NCBI GenBank assembly: GCA_963704675.1
Contig: OY969928.1
Location: 248,001-312,000 of the forward strand
DNA length: 64,000 nucleotides
Origin: DASUVM01 sp963704675
GTDB taxonomy: Bacteria > Patescibacteriota > Saccharimonadia > Saccharimonadales > Saccharimonadaceae
Direction: 5' to 3'
Shown: positions 51,248 to 59,796 of the stretch, piece after piece
How positions within the stretch are numbered: the stretch's first letter is position 1
Layout of the letters: each line of letters opens with the position of its first letter
Program-made: the position numbers and the translations under genes
The notes under the pieces: model-generated
What the model was told of the DNA's origin: nothing
What the model saw: the letters and a program-made list of their open reading frames with translations, nothing else
Database searches by the model: none

Positions 51248-53413
51248 TTAGATACTTCCGTCTCTTAGTTTTCGGAACTTCTCAACCATCTTTTCGACAT
51301 GCCGCTCACCGTGGGGCGCTTCGGCACTATGAATAATGTAATCGGCACCAAGATGGCGAGCATCTCGCCTGCGCGACACTTTAAATGCTTCAATCCAAGC
51401 ATCGCCAAGTTCTTTTTCAGAAACACAGTAAGTAGCCGCGTCTTTCAGTGGCGCTTCAACAAAAACTACTTTATCGCCTGCATCAGTATTGCTAACGAGA
51501 ATAAAATGAGGAACAGCCTCCCCTAAGAACTTCTCTCCCGGCGTTGTATGATAAATTTTACCACCAACCCGGTCGCGCAGTGTTGCCAAATCTTGCACAC
51601 GTTCCCACTGAAGATCCTCTAGTTGCCGCTTGGTAAGACCGACTCGTTGAATGATTTGCTTAACTTCTTTTTCTGTTATCTGCCTGTTCCGGGGGAAAAT
51701 AACCTCATGAAGCTGCCCGTCAGTTAAGGCAAAGGCTTCTTCTTTTGTTAAAACTTTCGGGCTAAGCTCGTCTGTTTTAGCCACGGCTTGCATAAATAGC
51801 AATTCTTTTATTTTTTGTGCTGCTGTGGCACCATTGTAATTTGGCCATTTTTCTAAAATAAGCTCTTGCAACGGCGGCCAGTGATCTTTAATTTCACCTA
51901 CCATCCCCTGGAAGGGAAAGACTACTGGCCAATCAATCGTAAACCGAGAAACAAGATAATTACTACGAGCAAAGGCTTTTAATCCGATTAGCTCAGCTTC
52001 AAGCCGCCCATATGCCCGCCTTGTATCATCAAATTGCTGCTTAGCCACAGCAAAATCATCTTGATCATCTCTCAATTGGTGCAAGTATACGAGCGTATCA
52101 AATAAATGCTTTGCTTTCTCCGAGCCGATCGCATCAAACCTCTGCCCGTCTGACTTAAAACCCAGCTTAAAATCTTTTTGAAAATTGCCGAAACCAGCCG
52201 CTTCACGTGCACGCTTGCTTAAAGAAACCTCCATGTCCTCCTCAACCTGAGTAATGCGCCCTCTTAGCTCTTCTATGCGCTCATGGAGTTTTTGCAGCAG
52301 CTCTTCAGCCGATGGCTTAACTTCAATATCTTCTAAGTTTGCCGGTAATTCTTCAATAGCAGCTTCTTCTTGTACATGTGCACGTAAGAAACCTGGCAAC
52401 TCAAAGCCAATCTTCTCATAGACATCCACTAAAGAGTCAACAAACTCCCGCAGGTGAACGCCTATCTTATTTGAGCCAGTGGCAAGTTCCTCAAGGGCAT
52501 TTTCAAAAGGCCGGCCAAGGCCGGTATGAGAATAACGCAAAAACGTCGTATTTATTTCTTCTGCAAGTCTTTGTTTGGCAGTCACATCATCAGAGAAAAG
52601 TTTATCTTGATATTGTCTAAACAATTCACTGGCATCATGCTCGCCAAACTCATCCATGGTATGCATTTGCACTAAGTCGGCAAGCAGCATATTACCAGCA
52701 CTAGCTTGTGCCATAAAATAGATAATTTGTGTACGCTTATCTAATAACTTTCTCCTCCCAGCCAGCTCCTCAGACGAAAGCGTATCTATAACAGCTTGAC
52801 TAGGCAGACCATCAAATCTGCCGGTTATATGCAGCTGAGCCGACATTAAACTGCTTGTTATTTGATCGCCGGAAAGTTGCACATCGCCAAAGAGCTCATT
52901 AATATCTTGATGTAATTCAGTATTACCACTATTCTCAATCTCAGCCTCAAACGCCGACGATTCCAATTTCTCGGGCAAGTAATGAAGATAAAAAGAGGTA
53001 AGCATTTCTTGAAACGTATCGTCTGCCTGCAAGCCCAACCTCGCACGAATTTGACTAATATCATGGTATTCTCTAGCCCCTTGAAGTCGTGGATTGCTAC
53101 GAAACTTAGCCATGTTAGTAAACCAGTTATTCATTTTCACGCGCTGTGTCTCGGGTGCGTTAAATTGCATAAATTCCCGATTTATTGACTCAACAAGAGA
53201 GTAGCACCTACCGAGTACGGCTTTTTTGCGAGAACGATCTAAACGACTCAGTCCTATCGGAAAGAGTCTAAAATACTCGGGCATCATACTCTCGATAATT
53301 TCAGGTGCCATTGGCCGATCTTCACCTAATCGCTTGATCTCGTTTTGCACTAGAATAAACGTTGAGCTCTCAGGGCCCATAGGAGTTATCGCTTTTGGTT
53401 CATTTCTATCCAT
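51248..53413 (-). CDS. Paralogue 5 of the five-gene family, with extra C-terminal domain
   Basis: A 721-residue protein, first in its tandem. N-terminal signature MAPEIIESMMPEYFRLFPIG, a coiled-coil near residues 385-420, LSKRAREAAGFGNFQKDFKLG, the WP-motif LQELILEKWPNYNGATAAQK, and the same C-terminal domain as paralogue 1 (HEVIFPRNRQITEKEVKQII, LEDLQWERVQDLATLRDRVGG, EAPHGERHVEKMV). The end of the domain, with Arg-Arg-Asp-Ala and Asp/His-rich segments, could be a small enzyme or nucleic-acid-binding fold; this is a guess. Confidence 0.75.
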   Translation of the reverse strand: MDRNEPKAITPMGPESSTFILVQNEIKRLGEDRPMAPEIIESMMPEYFRLFPIGLSRLDRSRKKAVLGRCYSLVESINREFMQFNAPETQRVKMNNWFTNMAKFRSNPRLQGAREYHDISQIRARLGLQADDTFQEMLTSFYLHYLPEKLESSAFEAEIENSGNTELHQDINELFGDVQLSGDQITSSLMSAQLHITGRFDGLPSQAVIDTLSSEELAGRRKLLDKRTQIIYFMAQASAGNMLLADLVQMHTMDEFGEHDASELFRQYQDKLFSDDVTAKQRLAEEINTTFLRYSHTGLGRPFENALEELATGSNKIGVHLREFVDSLVDVYEKIGFELPGFLRAHVQEEAAIEELPANLEDIEVKPSAEELLQKLHERIEELRGRITQVEEDMEVSLSKRAREAAGFGNFQKDFKLGFKSDGQRFDAIGSEKAKHLFDTLVYLHQLRDDQDDFAVAKQQFDDTRRAYGRLEAELIGLKAFARSNYLVSRFTIDWPVVFPFQGMVGEIKDHWPPLQELILEKWPNYNGATAAQKIKELLFMQAVAKTDELSPKVLTKEEAFALTDGQLHEVIFPRNRQITEKEVKQIIQRVGLTKRQLEDLQWERVQDLATLRDRVGGKIYHTTPGEKFLGEAVPHFILVSNTDAGDKVVFVEAPLKDAATYCVSEKELGDAWIEAFKVSRRRDARHLGADYIIHSAEAPHGERHVEKMVEKFRKLRDGSI

Positions 53414-53467
53414 AGGTTTCTAACTTACAACGTACAATGAATATTTGTCAAAATAAAACGTTAGATG

Positions 53468-53602
53468 ACCTGAATCCCGAAACTCTCTTCCAGACCACTC
53501 TTTTCGTATTAAGCTCCGCCGGAGCTTAATACGAGCGTTGGGCTGAAATCGGTTAGTTAAACCGATTTCACACGGTCTGGAAGAGAGTTTCGGGATTCAG
53601 GT
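53468..53602. mobile_element. Palindromic MITE-like element, copy 3
   Basis: 135 bp from ACCTGAATCCCG to CGGGATTCAGGT. Outer arms pair perfectly over about 28 bp; the first inner hairpin has a 13-bp stem (CGTATTAAGCTCC with its complement, loop GCC) and the second is the conserved 11-bp one. It sits between the five-gene family and the rplK promoter. Confidence 0.82.
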
Positions 53603-53611
53603 TTAGAAAAC

Positions 53612-53640
53612 TTGCTTGAACAGTAGTTCTTCGGTATAAT
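53612..53640 (+). promoter_or_regulatory. Promoter of rplK-rplA
   Basis: TTGCTT (53612-53617), a 17-bp spacer and TATAAT (53635-53640). A 7-bp leader hairpin ACTCTCT/AGAGAGT (53654-53679) follows before the AAGGAAAAG ribosome site. Confidence 0.7.
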
Positions 53641-53693
53641 ACGGCAGTTACGCACTCTCTATTGTGAACTAAAGAGAGTAAAGGAAAAGTTTT

Positions 53694-54119
53694 ATGCCAA
53701 AGAAAGTTATCGGAAACATTAAGTTTCGCGTGCCTGCAGGGCGTGCCAGTGCCGCGCCACCTGTCGGCTCAACCCTTGGTCAGTGGGGCCTTAACATGAT
53801 GGATTTTATCAATCCGTTCAACGATGCCACCAAAGATCAAATGGGCAAAGATGTCATCGTGCATCTGCAAATCTTCGAAGATCGAACCTTTATCTGGAAG
53901 AGCCTTGGTCAGCCAGTCGACGATGCCATCCGCGAAAAGATTGGCCTTAAAAAAGGCTCAGGCAAGCCAAACAGTGAAAAAGTTGGTAAAATCAGCCGCA
54001 AGCAGCTTGAAGAAATTGCCGAGAGCAAAATGGAGCACTTAAACGCCAATGATCTCGATGGTGCCGTTAAAACCATTGCGGGTACTGCACGCAGCATGGG
54101 AGTCGAAGTCACCGATTAA
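53694..54119 (+). CDS. rplK: 50S ribosomal protein L11
   Basis: A 141-residue protein of normal length: IKFRVPAGRASAAPPVGSTLGQWG (L11 N-terminal signature, in pieces), FNDATKDQMGKDVIVHLQIFEDRTF, then the C-terminal rRNA-binding domain KVGKISRKQLEEIAE and DLDGAVKTIAGTARSMGVEV. It binds the GTPase-associated centre of 23S rRNA. The stop overlaps the start of the next small gene by one base (TAATG). Confidence 0.98.
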   Translation: MPKKVIGNIKFRVPAGRASAAPPVGSTLGQWGLNMMDFINPFNDATKDQMGKDVIVHLQIFEDRTFIWKSLGQPVDDAIREKIGLKKGSGKPNSEKVGKISRKQLEEIAESKMEHLNANDLDGAVKTIAGTARSMGVEVTD

Positions 54120-54349
54120 TGAGCGAATGCCTTCACCCAAGAAATGACCGCGAAGTTCAGCAGTACATACATGAACGAGAAGCTGATCTTCGAGAATATC
54201 TGGTATGGCTAGCCGGTAAAGGAACATTGGTAGCCTTCGGCTTTCGAGAAGACTCAGGAACTCCGACCGAACAAGCAAGAATGACTGTCGCACGCGTCCA
54301 GCAAGAGCTTAATATGCGAACGCTAAAAGAAAACAATCCACAAAAATAA
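54119..54349 (+). CDS. Small protein coupled between rplK and rplA
   Basis: A 76-residue protein whose ATG overlaps the rplK stop (TAATG), implying translational coupling. It is charged and helical: MSECLHPRNDREVQQYIHER, YLVWLAGKGTLVAFGF, ARMTVARVQQELNMRTLKEN. There is no such gene in the usual rplK-rplA operon. No family is recognised. Coupling to L11 suggests a ribosome- or translation-linked role, which is inference. Confidence 0.65.
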   Translation: MSECLHPRNDREVQQYIHEREADLREYLVWLAGKGTLVAFGFREDSGTPTEQARMTVARVQQELNMRTLKENNPQK

Positions 54350-54361
54350 TTACATAATCAG

Positions 54362-54393
54362 CGTGGGAGACCGCCAAAGTCGCTTACACCACG
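54362..54393 (+). promoter_or_regulatory. rplA: Putative L1-binding leader in front of rplA
   Basis: CGTGG (54362-54366) pairs with CCACG (54389-54393) around GAGACCGCCAAAGTCGCTTACA. The GTGGGAG...ACCACG shape lies where many bacteria have the L1-binding mRNA site mimicking the 23S rRNA target. It would allow autoregulation of rplA by L1. Confidence 0.6.
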
Positions 54394-54405
54394 AAGGAGA
54401 TAGTT

Positions 54406-55341
54406 ATGGCAAAGGAAGACATTAAAAAAATAGAAGATGACGGCATAGAAGCAACGTCAACAGAGGCCGTTCACATTAAAGAACAAGCTGACGAATCACT
54501 TGCTAAAGCCGGTAAACGAAGCGCTAAAGCCATTAAAGAGGCTGAGGCAAGTGCCGAAAAAGAAGCTCGTAAAGTTGCCGGCGACACCACCCCGCAGAGT
54601 GAGCAGGCCGCTGCCGAAAAGAAAGGGCCAAAGCCGGTTACCCGGCCTCACCTAGAGCGTCGCGGCAAAAACTACCGTAAAGTTGCTGAATTAGTCGAAA
54701 AAAATAAACTTTATAGCCTTAAAGAAGCACTTGAGCTTGCAACTAAAACAAGCGTTGGCAAGTTTGACGCAACGATCGAACTGCACATTAACCTTGGTGT
54801 TGATCCGCGCCAAGCCGATCAAAACATCCGTTCAACCGTGAGTCTGCCTCACGGCACCGGCAAAGCTGTTCGTGTTGCCGTATTCGCGCCAAGTGATCAG
54901 CACGAGACTGCTAAGAAAGCCGGCGCCGACATTATAGGCGAAAATGAATTCTTGCAACAACTCGACAAAAACGAATTAAATTTCGATATTTTAATTGCAA
55001 CCCCTCAGCTTATGCCAAAACTTGGTAAGTATGCTCGCGTGCTCGGCCCTCGTGGTTTAATGCCAAATCCAAAGAGCGGCACCGTCAGCACTGATGTTGC
55101 GAAAGCCATTAAAGAGGCTAAGGCTGGCCGCGTTGAATACCGTGTCGATAAACAATCCATCATACACCTTGGCATCGGCAAAGTGAGCTTCGGCACCGGC
55201 AAATTAGCCGACAACGCCAAGGCCTTCTTCGAGAGCCTTGCCAGCGTAAAGCCCTCTAGCCTCAAAGGTACATATGTTCAAGGCATTGCCATCAGTAGCA
55301 CAATGGGCCCAGGCATCGCCATCGAAACCACAGACATCTAG
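54406..55341 (+). CDS. rplA: 50S ribosomal protein L1 with long N-terminal extension
   Basis: A 311-residue protein with AAGGAG before ATG. The L1 core starts near residue 83 (RRGKNYRKVAELVEKNKLYS) and includes FDATIELHINLGVDPRQADQ, GTGKAVRVAVFA, RGLMPNPKSGTVS and SSLKGTYVQGIAIS. The usual length is about 230, so about 80 residues, rich in Lys, Glu and Ala (AKAGKRSAKAIKEAEASAEK), are added at the N-terminus. The extension is probably disordered and may contact rRNA or another factor. The stop overlaps the end of the convergent gene at 55338. Confidence 0.96.
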   Translation: MAKEDIKKIEDDGIEATSTEAVHIKEQADESLAKAGKRSAKAIKEAEASAEKEARKVAGDTTPQSEQAAAEKKGPKPVTRPHLERRGKNYRKVAELVEKNKLYSLKEALELATKTSVGKFDATIELHINLGVDPRQADQNIRSTVSLPHGTGKAVRVAVFAPSDQHETAKKAGADIIGENEFLQQLDKNELNFDILIATPQLMPKLGKYARVLGPRGLMPNPKSGTVSTDVAKAIKEAKAGRVEYRVDKQSIIHLGIGKVSFGTGKLADNAKAFFESLASVKPSSLKGTYVQGIAISSTMGPGIAIETTDI

Positions 55342-56531
55342 AATCTAAGCTCCTCAGACAGGTTGGTTTTGATCTTATCACATGCTCTCAGAGGATCCAG
55401 AGGGTTTTGCAATGCTATTTGTTTTAGACGGAATGGGGTGAATATTTCTGCCACTTCTTCTTTACTCCAGCCAAGTCTATTGGCAATGACTTCATGTGAC
55501 ATTAAGTCTAGATTTGTTTTTAAAATCTTTAGGGCATTAAAGGGGCTACCGGCGTGTCGTACAAGACGTTTACGATCTCTGGGGGTTAAGAATGTCCGCG
55601 CCTCCTCTAGAGGTAGCTGTAAATGTTCCGCAATAGCTTCGTCGGTTATAGTCTCTAAATTCTTTTTCATCTTATCCAACCCAGCAAAAGGGTTAGCTAT
55701 ATTACCTGCCGCGAACTCCTTACGCACACCAGGAGTAATCAGCTCTGCGACCTCTTCTTTAGTCCAACCTAATCTTTCAGCAATTGTATCATCAGTAAGG
55801 ACTTCCATATTGTTCTTAATCCTTCTTAAAGCCCCTAGGGGATCATTGATATTATTAACCGCTAGATGTTTGCGAAGCGCCGGCGTGAAAACTCTCTGCC
55901 AGTCATTAATGTCATCCGCGGGTAAGCCTTCTTGTTCTAGCCACCATGTGATAATAGTACCGTCAAGCCATTGCCGCAAAAATTGCGGCCCCCAATTGGC
56001 AAGAATTTTAGCAATGTGTTCTTTGGCCCTTGAAGAAGGGCTAAAGGCATCCTTTGCGAATAGGGGCAATGCATGTAGAGCAGCTGCGGCCGCTTCTATG
56101 ACGAGCGACCTTGATGCCAAAGAATGTGCTAAACGAGAAAGTTGGATCCTGGGGTAAGTGGAGGCATCTATTGTGCGCAGAATGTAATCCTCGCCATTGC
56201 TCCAGAGCGCCCTTTCCCAAATCTGCATAGCACGGGAAGTTATATCTACTACCGTAGATAGTGTGTTTGCGCTCAGAATACCGAAGATTGCTTCACCTTC
56301 GCCATCATTCTCACGAGACATCCGATCATGTTCGATGAGTATTTCGGCAACTGATTGCGGTACGGTATCAAGATGGGCCGCACATCTTTCGCTAACCCTT
56401 CCTGTTTTAAGGGTGTGGGCACGCCAGAGACCGGAAAGCCCGATCATCTCTATATCTGGTTGAGAGCGGTAAGGAATTTCACCTGCAAACAATGCCTCAT
56501 ATGCGACAACGCGATTATTGACTAAGTCCAT
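55338..56531 (-). CDS. Helical-repeat protein, function unknown
   Basis: A 397-residue soluble protein. The C-terminal half holds about four repeats of 42-44 residues, with a shared pattern: IAERLGWTKEEVAELITP then R-x-x-(x)-A-x-x-NI-x-(N/D)P-x-(G/A)-L-x-x-(I/M)K-x-N(L/M). Clear units start near residues 235, 280, 324 and 365. Such repeats, with two or three helices each, are like MTERF or other superhelical nucleic-acid or protein binders. The N-terminal half has no clear similarity. Target unknown. Convergent with rplA, overlapping by 4 bases. Confidence 0.7.
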   Translation of the reverse strand: MDLVNNRVVAYEALFAGEIPYRSQPDIEMIGLSGLWRAHTLKTGRVSERCAAHLDTVPQSVAEILIEHDRMSRENDGEGEAIFGILSANTLSTVVDITSRAMQIWERALWSNGEDYILRTIDASTYPRIQLSRLAHSLASRSLVIEAAAAALHALPLFAKDAFSPSSRAKEHIAKILANWGPQFLRQWLDGTIITWWLEQEGLPADDINDWQRVFTPALRKHLAVNNINDPLGALRRIKNNMEVLTDDTIAERLGWTKEEVAELITPGVRKEFAAGNIANPFAGLDKMKKNLETITDEAIAEHLQLPLEEARTFLTPRDRKRLVRHAGSPFNALKILKTNLDLMSHEVIANRLGWSKEEVAEIFTPFRLKQIALQNPLDPLRACDKIKTNLSEELRF

Positions 56532-56651
56532 ATAGATTTATAATAAACTATTAAGACTTTTCAACTCTTTGTAATTGACTATATAGTAAAAAATAACCTT
56601 AGCTTTATTAGATGCCCCTCTGGTAATACCCGCTTTCTTTGGCTGATTCAT

Positions 56652-56680
56652 TTGACGTGCAGTGAAGCTCGTTTTAGAAT
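56652..56680 (+). promoter_or_regulatory. Promoter of the lasso-like operon
   Basis: TTGACG (56652-56657), a 17-bp spacer and TAGAAT (56675-56680), 30 bases before the start of the 34-residue peptide. It fits a single transcript for the four genes that follow. Confidence 0.7.
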
Positions 56681-56709
56681 AAAACAGTATTTCAAAAATG
56701 GGAGAGAAT

Positions 56710-56814
56710 ATGGCAGATCAGAACACCAATGAACCAGACGGTTATTACGGCGAAGAAGAAATGACCGATAGCGAGCTCAATCTCGACTTTCTTAATGACG
56801 ACGAAAAAAAGTAG
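56710..56814 (+). CDS. 34-residue acidic peptide, candidate RiPP precursor
   Basis: ATG at 56710 with GGGAGAG 5 bases upstream; ends TAG 56812-56814. Composition: 13 of 34 residues are Asp or Glu. Sequence in parts: MADQNTNEPD, GYYGEEEMTD, SELNLDFLND, DEKK. It overlaps the next gene by 20 bases, so translation is coupled. In its operon with a lasso-type cyclase (58042) and RRE-peptidase (59793), it is the best precursor candidate. Gly11 followed by Glu at positions 15-17 (ring of 5 to 7) or Asp20 (ring of 10) could give a Gly-to-acid isopeptide ring; known rings need 7-9 residues, so Gly11-Glu17 is the allowed choice. The leader lacks the usual Thr at -2 (it has Pro). So the assignment is tentative. 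Confidence 0.5.
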   Translation: MADQNTNEPDGYYGEEEMTDSELNLDFLNDDEKK

Positions 56815-58033
56815 CCAGCTTAAAATTGCTTTAGTCGTGCCGCACATCTTCATGCACGGTGAAGTTCTACCGCATGTTATTTTTTCGCCCGGCAAACTTG
56901 CGCTGACGCTAGCCGAAGAGTTGCAAAATGAAGGTATTGCAGTCACGCTCTTGACACCAGGTGTAGTTAATACCCCTGTCAAGAATATTACTGCCGACCT
57001 GTCTTATTTTGAACAAGAGCTTGCACGCCGCGGGGATACCTACTTAGATTTATTAAAAAAACATCCGTTCACTTTCGTTACCTTAGTTCGTCAAGTGCAA
57101 ACTGAGCTCATCAGTAAAGCATACGCAATGGCGAATGCCGGGGAATTCGACGTTGTGCACATATATACCAACGAAGAAGATACGGCACTGCCATTTGCGC
57201 AGTTTTGTCGAGTACCAGTCGTTTTCACACACCATGATCCATTTAACTTTTTAGTAAAATATAAAAGTGTTTTTCCAAAATATAAACACCTCAACTGGCT
57301 TTCAATGTCATACTCCCAGCGAGAGGGAATGCCAGCTGGTACAAACTGGGTTGGTAATATATATCATGGACTCAACGAGCACGAATGGCAGCCAAATTAT
57401 CAACTGGCTGACAACTATGTTGCATACCTTGGCCGAATTATCGAGCCCAAAGGCGTGCATCTTGCAATTGAAGCCACCGAGCGCTATAACCAAACTGCTA
57501 AAAAACCACTTAAACTTAAGATTGCCGGTAAACACTACGCCGGGCATAAAAAAGATGCCTATTGGCGCGAAAGAATCGAGCCACTACTCAACGACAATAT
57601 AGAATATGTTGGTTTTATAAGAAATACCAAAGAAAAACAAAGCTTTTTAGGCAACGCGGGAGCCTTACTTATGCCCTCAACTTTTAACGAGCCATTCGGC
57701 ATAGTTATGATTGAAGCGCTTGCCAGCGGCACACCTATCATTGGTCTCGATTCAGGCGCTATTCCAGAAGTTGTAACGCCACATAAAACCGGCTTTGTGA
57801 TTCAAAAAGCGCTTATTATGAACGAAGCTAGCAACTGGGTAATTGATGAAGCGGCTACTGCGCAATTATTGGCTGAAGCGCTTGAGAATGTCGATGTCAT
57901 AGATCGGCGTACTTGTCGCCAAGAATTTGAGCACCGATTTACGCTCCAAAAAATGTGCAGAGAACATCTTGGGGTATACCAACAGCTCATCACTTCATCA
58001 AACGATAACGAGTATATTTTACCAGCACCATAA
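56795..58033 (+). CDS. Glycosyltransferase (GT4-like) of the lasso-like operon
   Basis: A 412-residue GT-B enzyme. The N-terminal half has LKIALVVPHIFMHGEVLPHV and LALTLAEELQNEGIAVTLLTP; the C-terminal half has YVAYLGRIIEPKGVHLAIEA, LKIAGKHYAG and the donor site PSTFNEPFGIVMIEALASGTP then PEVV. It transfers a sugar from an NDP donor. Start ATG lies within the 34-residue peptide gene in another frame. In a RiPP cluster it could glycosylate the peptide; alternatively it belongs to envelope glycan synthesis and is only co-transcribed. Confidence 0.9.
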   Translation: MTTKKSSQLKIALVVPHIFMHGEVLPHVIFSPGKLALTLAEELQNEGIAVTLLTPGVVNTPVKNITADLSYFEQELARRGDTYLDLLKKHPFTFVTLVRQVQTELISKAYAMANAGEFDVVHIYTNEEDTALPFAQFCRVPVVFTHHDPFNFLVKYKSVFPKYKHLNWLSMSYSQREGMPAGTNWVGNIYHGLNEHEWQPNYQLADNYVAYLGRIIEPKGVHLAIEATERYNQTAKKPLKLKIAGKHYAGHKKDAYWRERIEPLLNDNIEYVGFIRNTKEKQSFLGNAGALLMPSTFNEPFGIVMIEALASGTPIIGLDSGAIPEVVTPHKTGFVIQKALIMNEASNWVIDEAATAQLLAEALENVDVIDRRTCRQEFEHRFTLQKMCREHLGVYQQLITSSNDNEYILPAP

Positions 58034-58041
58034 ATGATAAA

Positions 58042-59796
58042 ATGACAACCGAACATATACATCTTCACCCCTCGTTTGAAGCAGCTATCGAAAAAAGGCT
58101 TAATGATACCCACGAAATAAAAACTTATATGGGCCGAGTGGTCGTCATGGGGCAATGCCTTGAACGTGAACCGCGCATTAGAGCCAAAACTAGCGAAGCG
58201 CTTGCCAGCCGCGACGTTTTAAAGTTGAATCGTTTGACTGGCAGCTATTCGGTACTCATGGCGTTTGCTGACGGTGAGATACAACTGCTAACTGATCTTT
58301 CATCGCAGCGCCCATTTTATTATAGCCAAGGCAAAGATAGTTGGCTTATTAGTGATACCGCCAGCAGCCTAGGCAGCCAACCAAATAAAACACAGCTGGC
58401 AATGATGATTGGTTGCGAAGTTGAACCGCTTATGCGAAATTATAGTGCATACGAAAATGTTTATCGCATTAGTGGCGGGCAAACCGCGCAGTTTCAGCCA
58501 GGCAGTGAACCGCTTATCGATAATCGTGCTGAAATAGTACCCGAGGCCGATAAGACGCTGAATGAAGCCGCCACCGAATTATACGCACAACTATGTGATG
58601 CAATACAAAAACGGCTCAATCTTGGAAAGATGGTGACAAGTGATTGTAGCGGCGGAGTCGATTCGACTCTTTTGGCTTTATTGGCGGCATATTTTAGTAA
58701 ACAAGTAATACATGGTTTTATTCATCATATGCCGACCATGAACGCCGGCGACTTGCCATTTGCTCAAGCTTTTACTAAAGATAGCTCTCGCCTTCAACTT
58801 AATGAATTACGATTCAATGAGGCCATGCTGCCGTTCGCGAAGCTTAATGAAGTTACTTGCCATGACGAGCCAGATCCAGCCACAAGTATTACAGCCCGCA
58901 TTATGGCACTAATGGGGGCAGCAAAAGAGTTTGGTAGCGAAATTCATATGAGAGGCGATGGAGGTGATGCAATATTAAACGTACCAATAAATTATTTAAC
59001 CGACCTTGTACATCATAAACAAACCGACCGTCTTACACCTGAGGCAATTATGTGGGGGCGCTTATTTTACGCCGCTCCACGAGATATTTTGAAAGAAGCA
59101 AGAGAATGCGCCACAAAAACCTTCTCAGACGAATTGGCACTCTTGCGAGAAAGAGTTCAACAGCCACCAGATAAATCACAAAGTAAGCTCCGCATTGGTA
59201 GTCGAGTTATGAGCCTCGGCTGGATCGAGCAAACAAACGAAGGTCTACACATCTTAACGCGTGATATGCGCGAGGCAATCGGCGAACACATAAAGGCAGA
59301 GGCAGCAAAAGATTTGTCAATGCCCGAAAATATTGGCTTAAGTGACTATACGGCGCTTTCATGGTTACGAAATAGTGGTGTTTTTAATCGTCACTTGCGC
59401 ATACGCGCCGCTGAATTGGGTATTGAAACACACGCTCCTTTTCTCGATACAAACGTAGCCGCCGCATGCCTCAGCACGCCTGCCTATAAGCGAATTAACC
59501 CGAGGCGATTTAAGCAAATTGCTCAAGCATTTAGCGATATAGTGCCACCTGCACTACTTGAAAGACGCTCAAAAGGTGATTACACTGCAGAAATTTATGC
59601 CGGGCTTCGTCATACGCAGCACGACGTACACAAGCTTTTACTAGGTGATGATTCGCGGTTGATCGCACTTGGCATTATTCAACCTGACACAACTAAAACG
59701 CATTTGCAGCGGCAGCTTGACGGAGAACCCATGGAGCTGCAGATTACTGACAGACTTGTTGCCACTGAAACCTGGTTGCGAGGCCAAAACCTATGA
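58042..59796 (+). CDS. Asparagine-synthetase-like protein, candidate lasso cyclase
   Basis: A 584-residue protein. It starts MTTEHIHLHP, so there is no Cys2 and the N-terminal glutaminase-like domain (about residues 1-165) cannot use glutamine. The synthetase domain has the PP-loop SDCSGGVDSTLLALLAAYF (pyrophosphate motif, residues about 193-212), MRGDGGDAILN and, near the end, APFLDTNVAAACL. This is the design of lasso-peptide C proteins, which activate a side-chain carboxylate as AMP ester to close the macrolactam. The gene overlaps the next one by 4 bases. A plain amidating enzyme for a glycan or peptide remains possible. Confidence 0.85.
   Translation: MTTEHIHLHPSFEAAIEKRLNDTHEIKTYMGRVVVMGQCLEREPRIRAKTSEALASRDVLKLNRLTGSYSVLMAFADGEIQLLTDLSSQRPFYYSQGKDSWLISDTASSLGSQPNKTQLAMMIGCEVEPLMRNYSAYENVYRISGGQTAQFQPGSEPLIDNRAEIVPEADKTLNEAATELYAQLCDAIQKRLNLGKMVTSDCSGGVDSTLLALLAAYFSKQVIHGFIHHMPTMNAGDLPFAQAFTKDSSRLQLNELRFNEAMLPFAKLNEVTCHDEPDPATSITARIMALMGAAKEFGSEIHMRGDGGDAILNVPINYLTDLVHHKQTDRLTPEAIMWGRLFYAAPRDILKEARECATKTFSDELALLRERVQQPPDKSQSKLRIGSRVMSLGWIEQTNEGLHILTRDMREAIGEHIKAEAAKDLSMPENIGLSDYTALSWLRNSGVFNRHLRIRAAELGIETHAPFLDTNVAAACLSTPAYKRINPRRFKQIAQAFSDIVPPALLERRSKGDYTAEIYAGLRHTQHDVHKLLLGDDSRLIALGIIQPDTTKTHLQRQLDGEPMELQITDRLVATETWLRGQNL

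Noticed and set aside
53461..53610. Target-site duplication at palindromic copy 3
   Set aside because: TTAGA occurs on both sides but at offset positions and only 5 bases; too weak. Copy 2 has none.
55363..56157. Plus-strand ORF of 264 codons
   Set aside because: Antisense to the helical-repeat protein; its Cys/Ser-rich composition is typical of a shadow frame.
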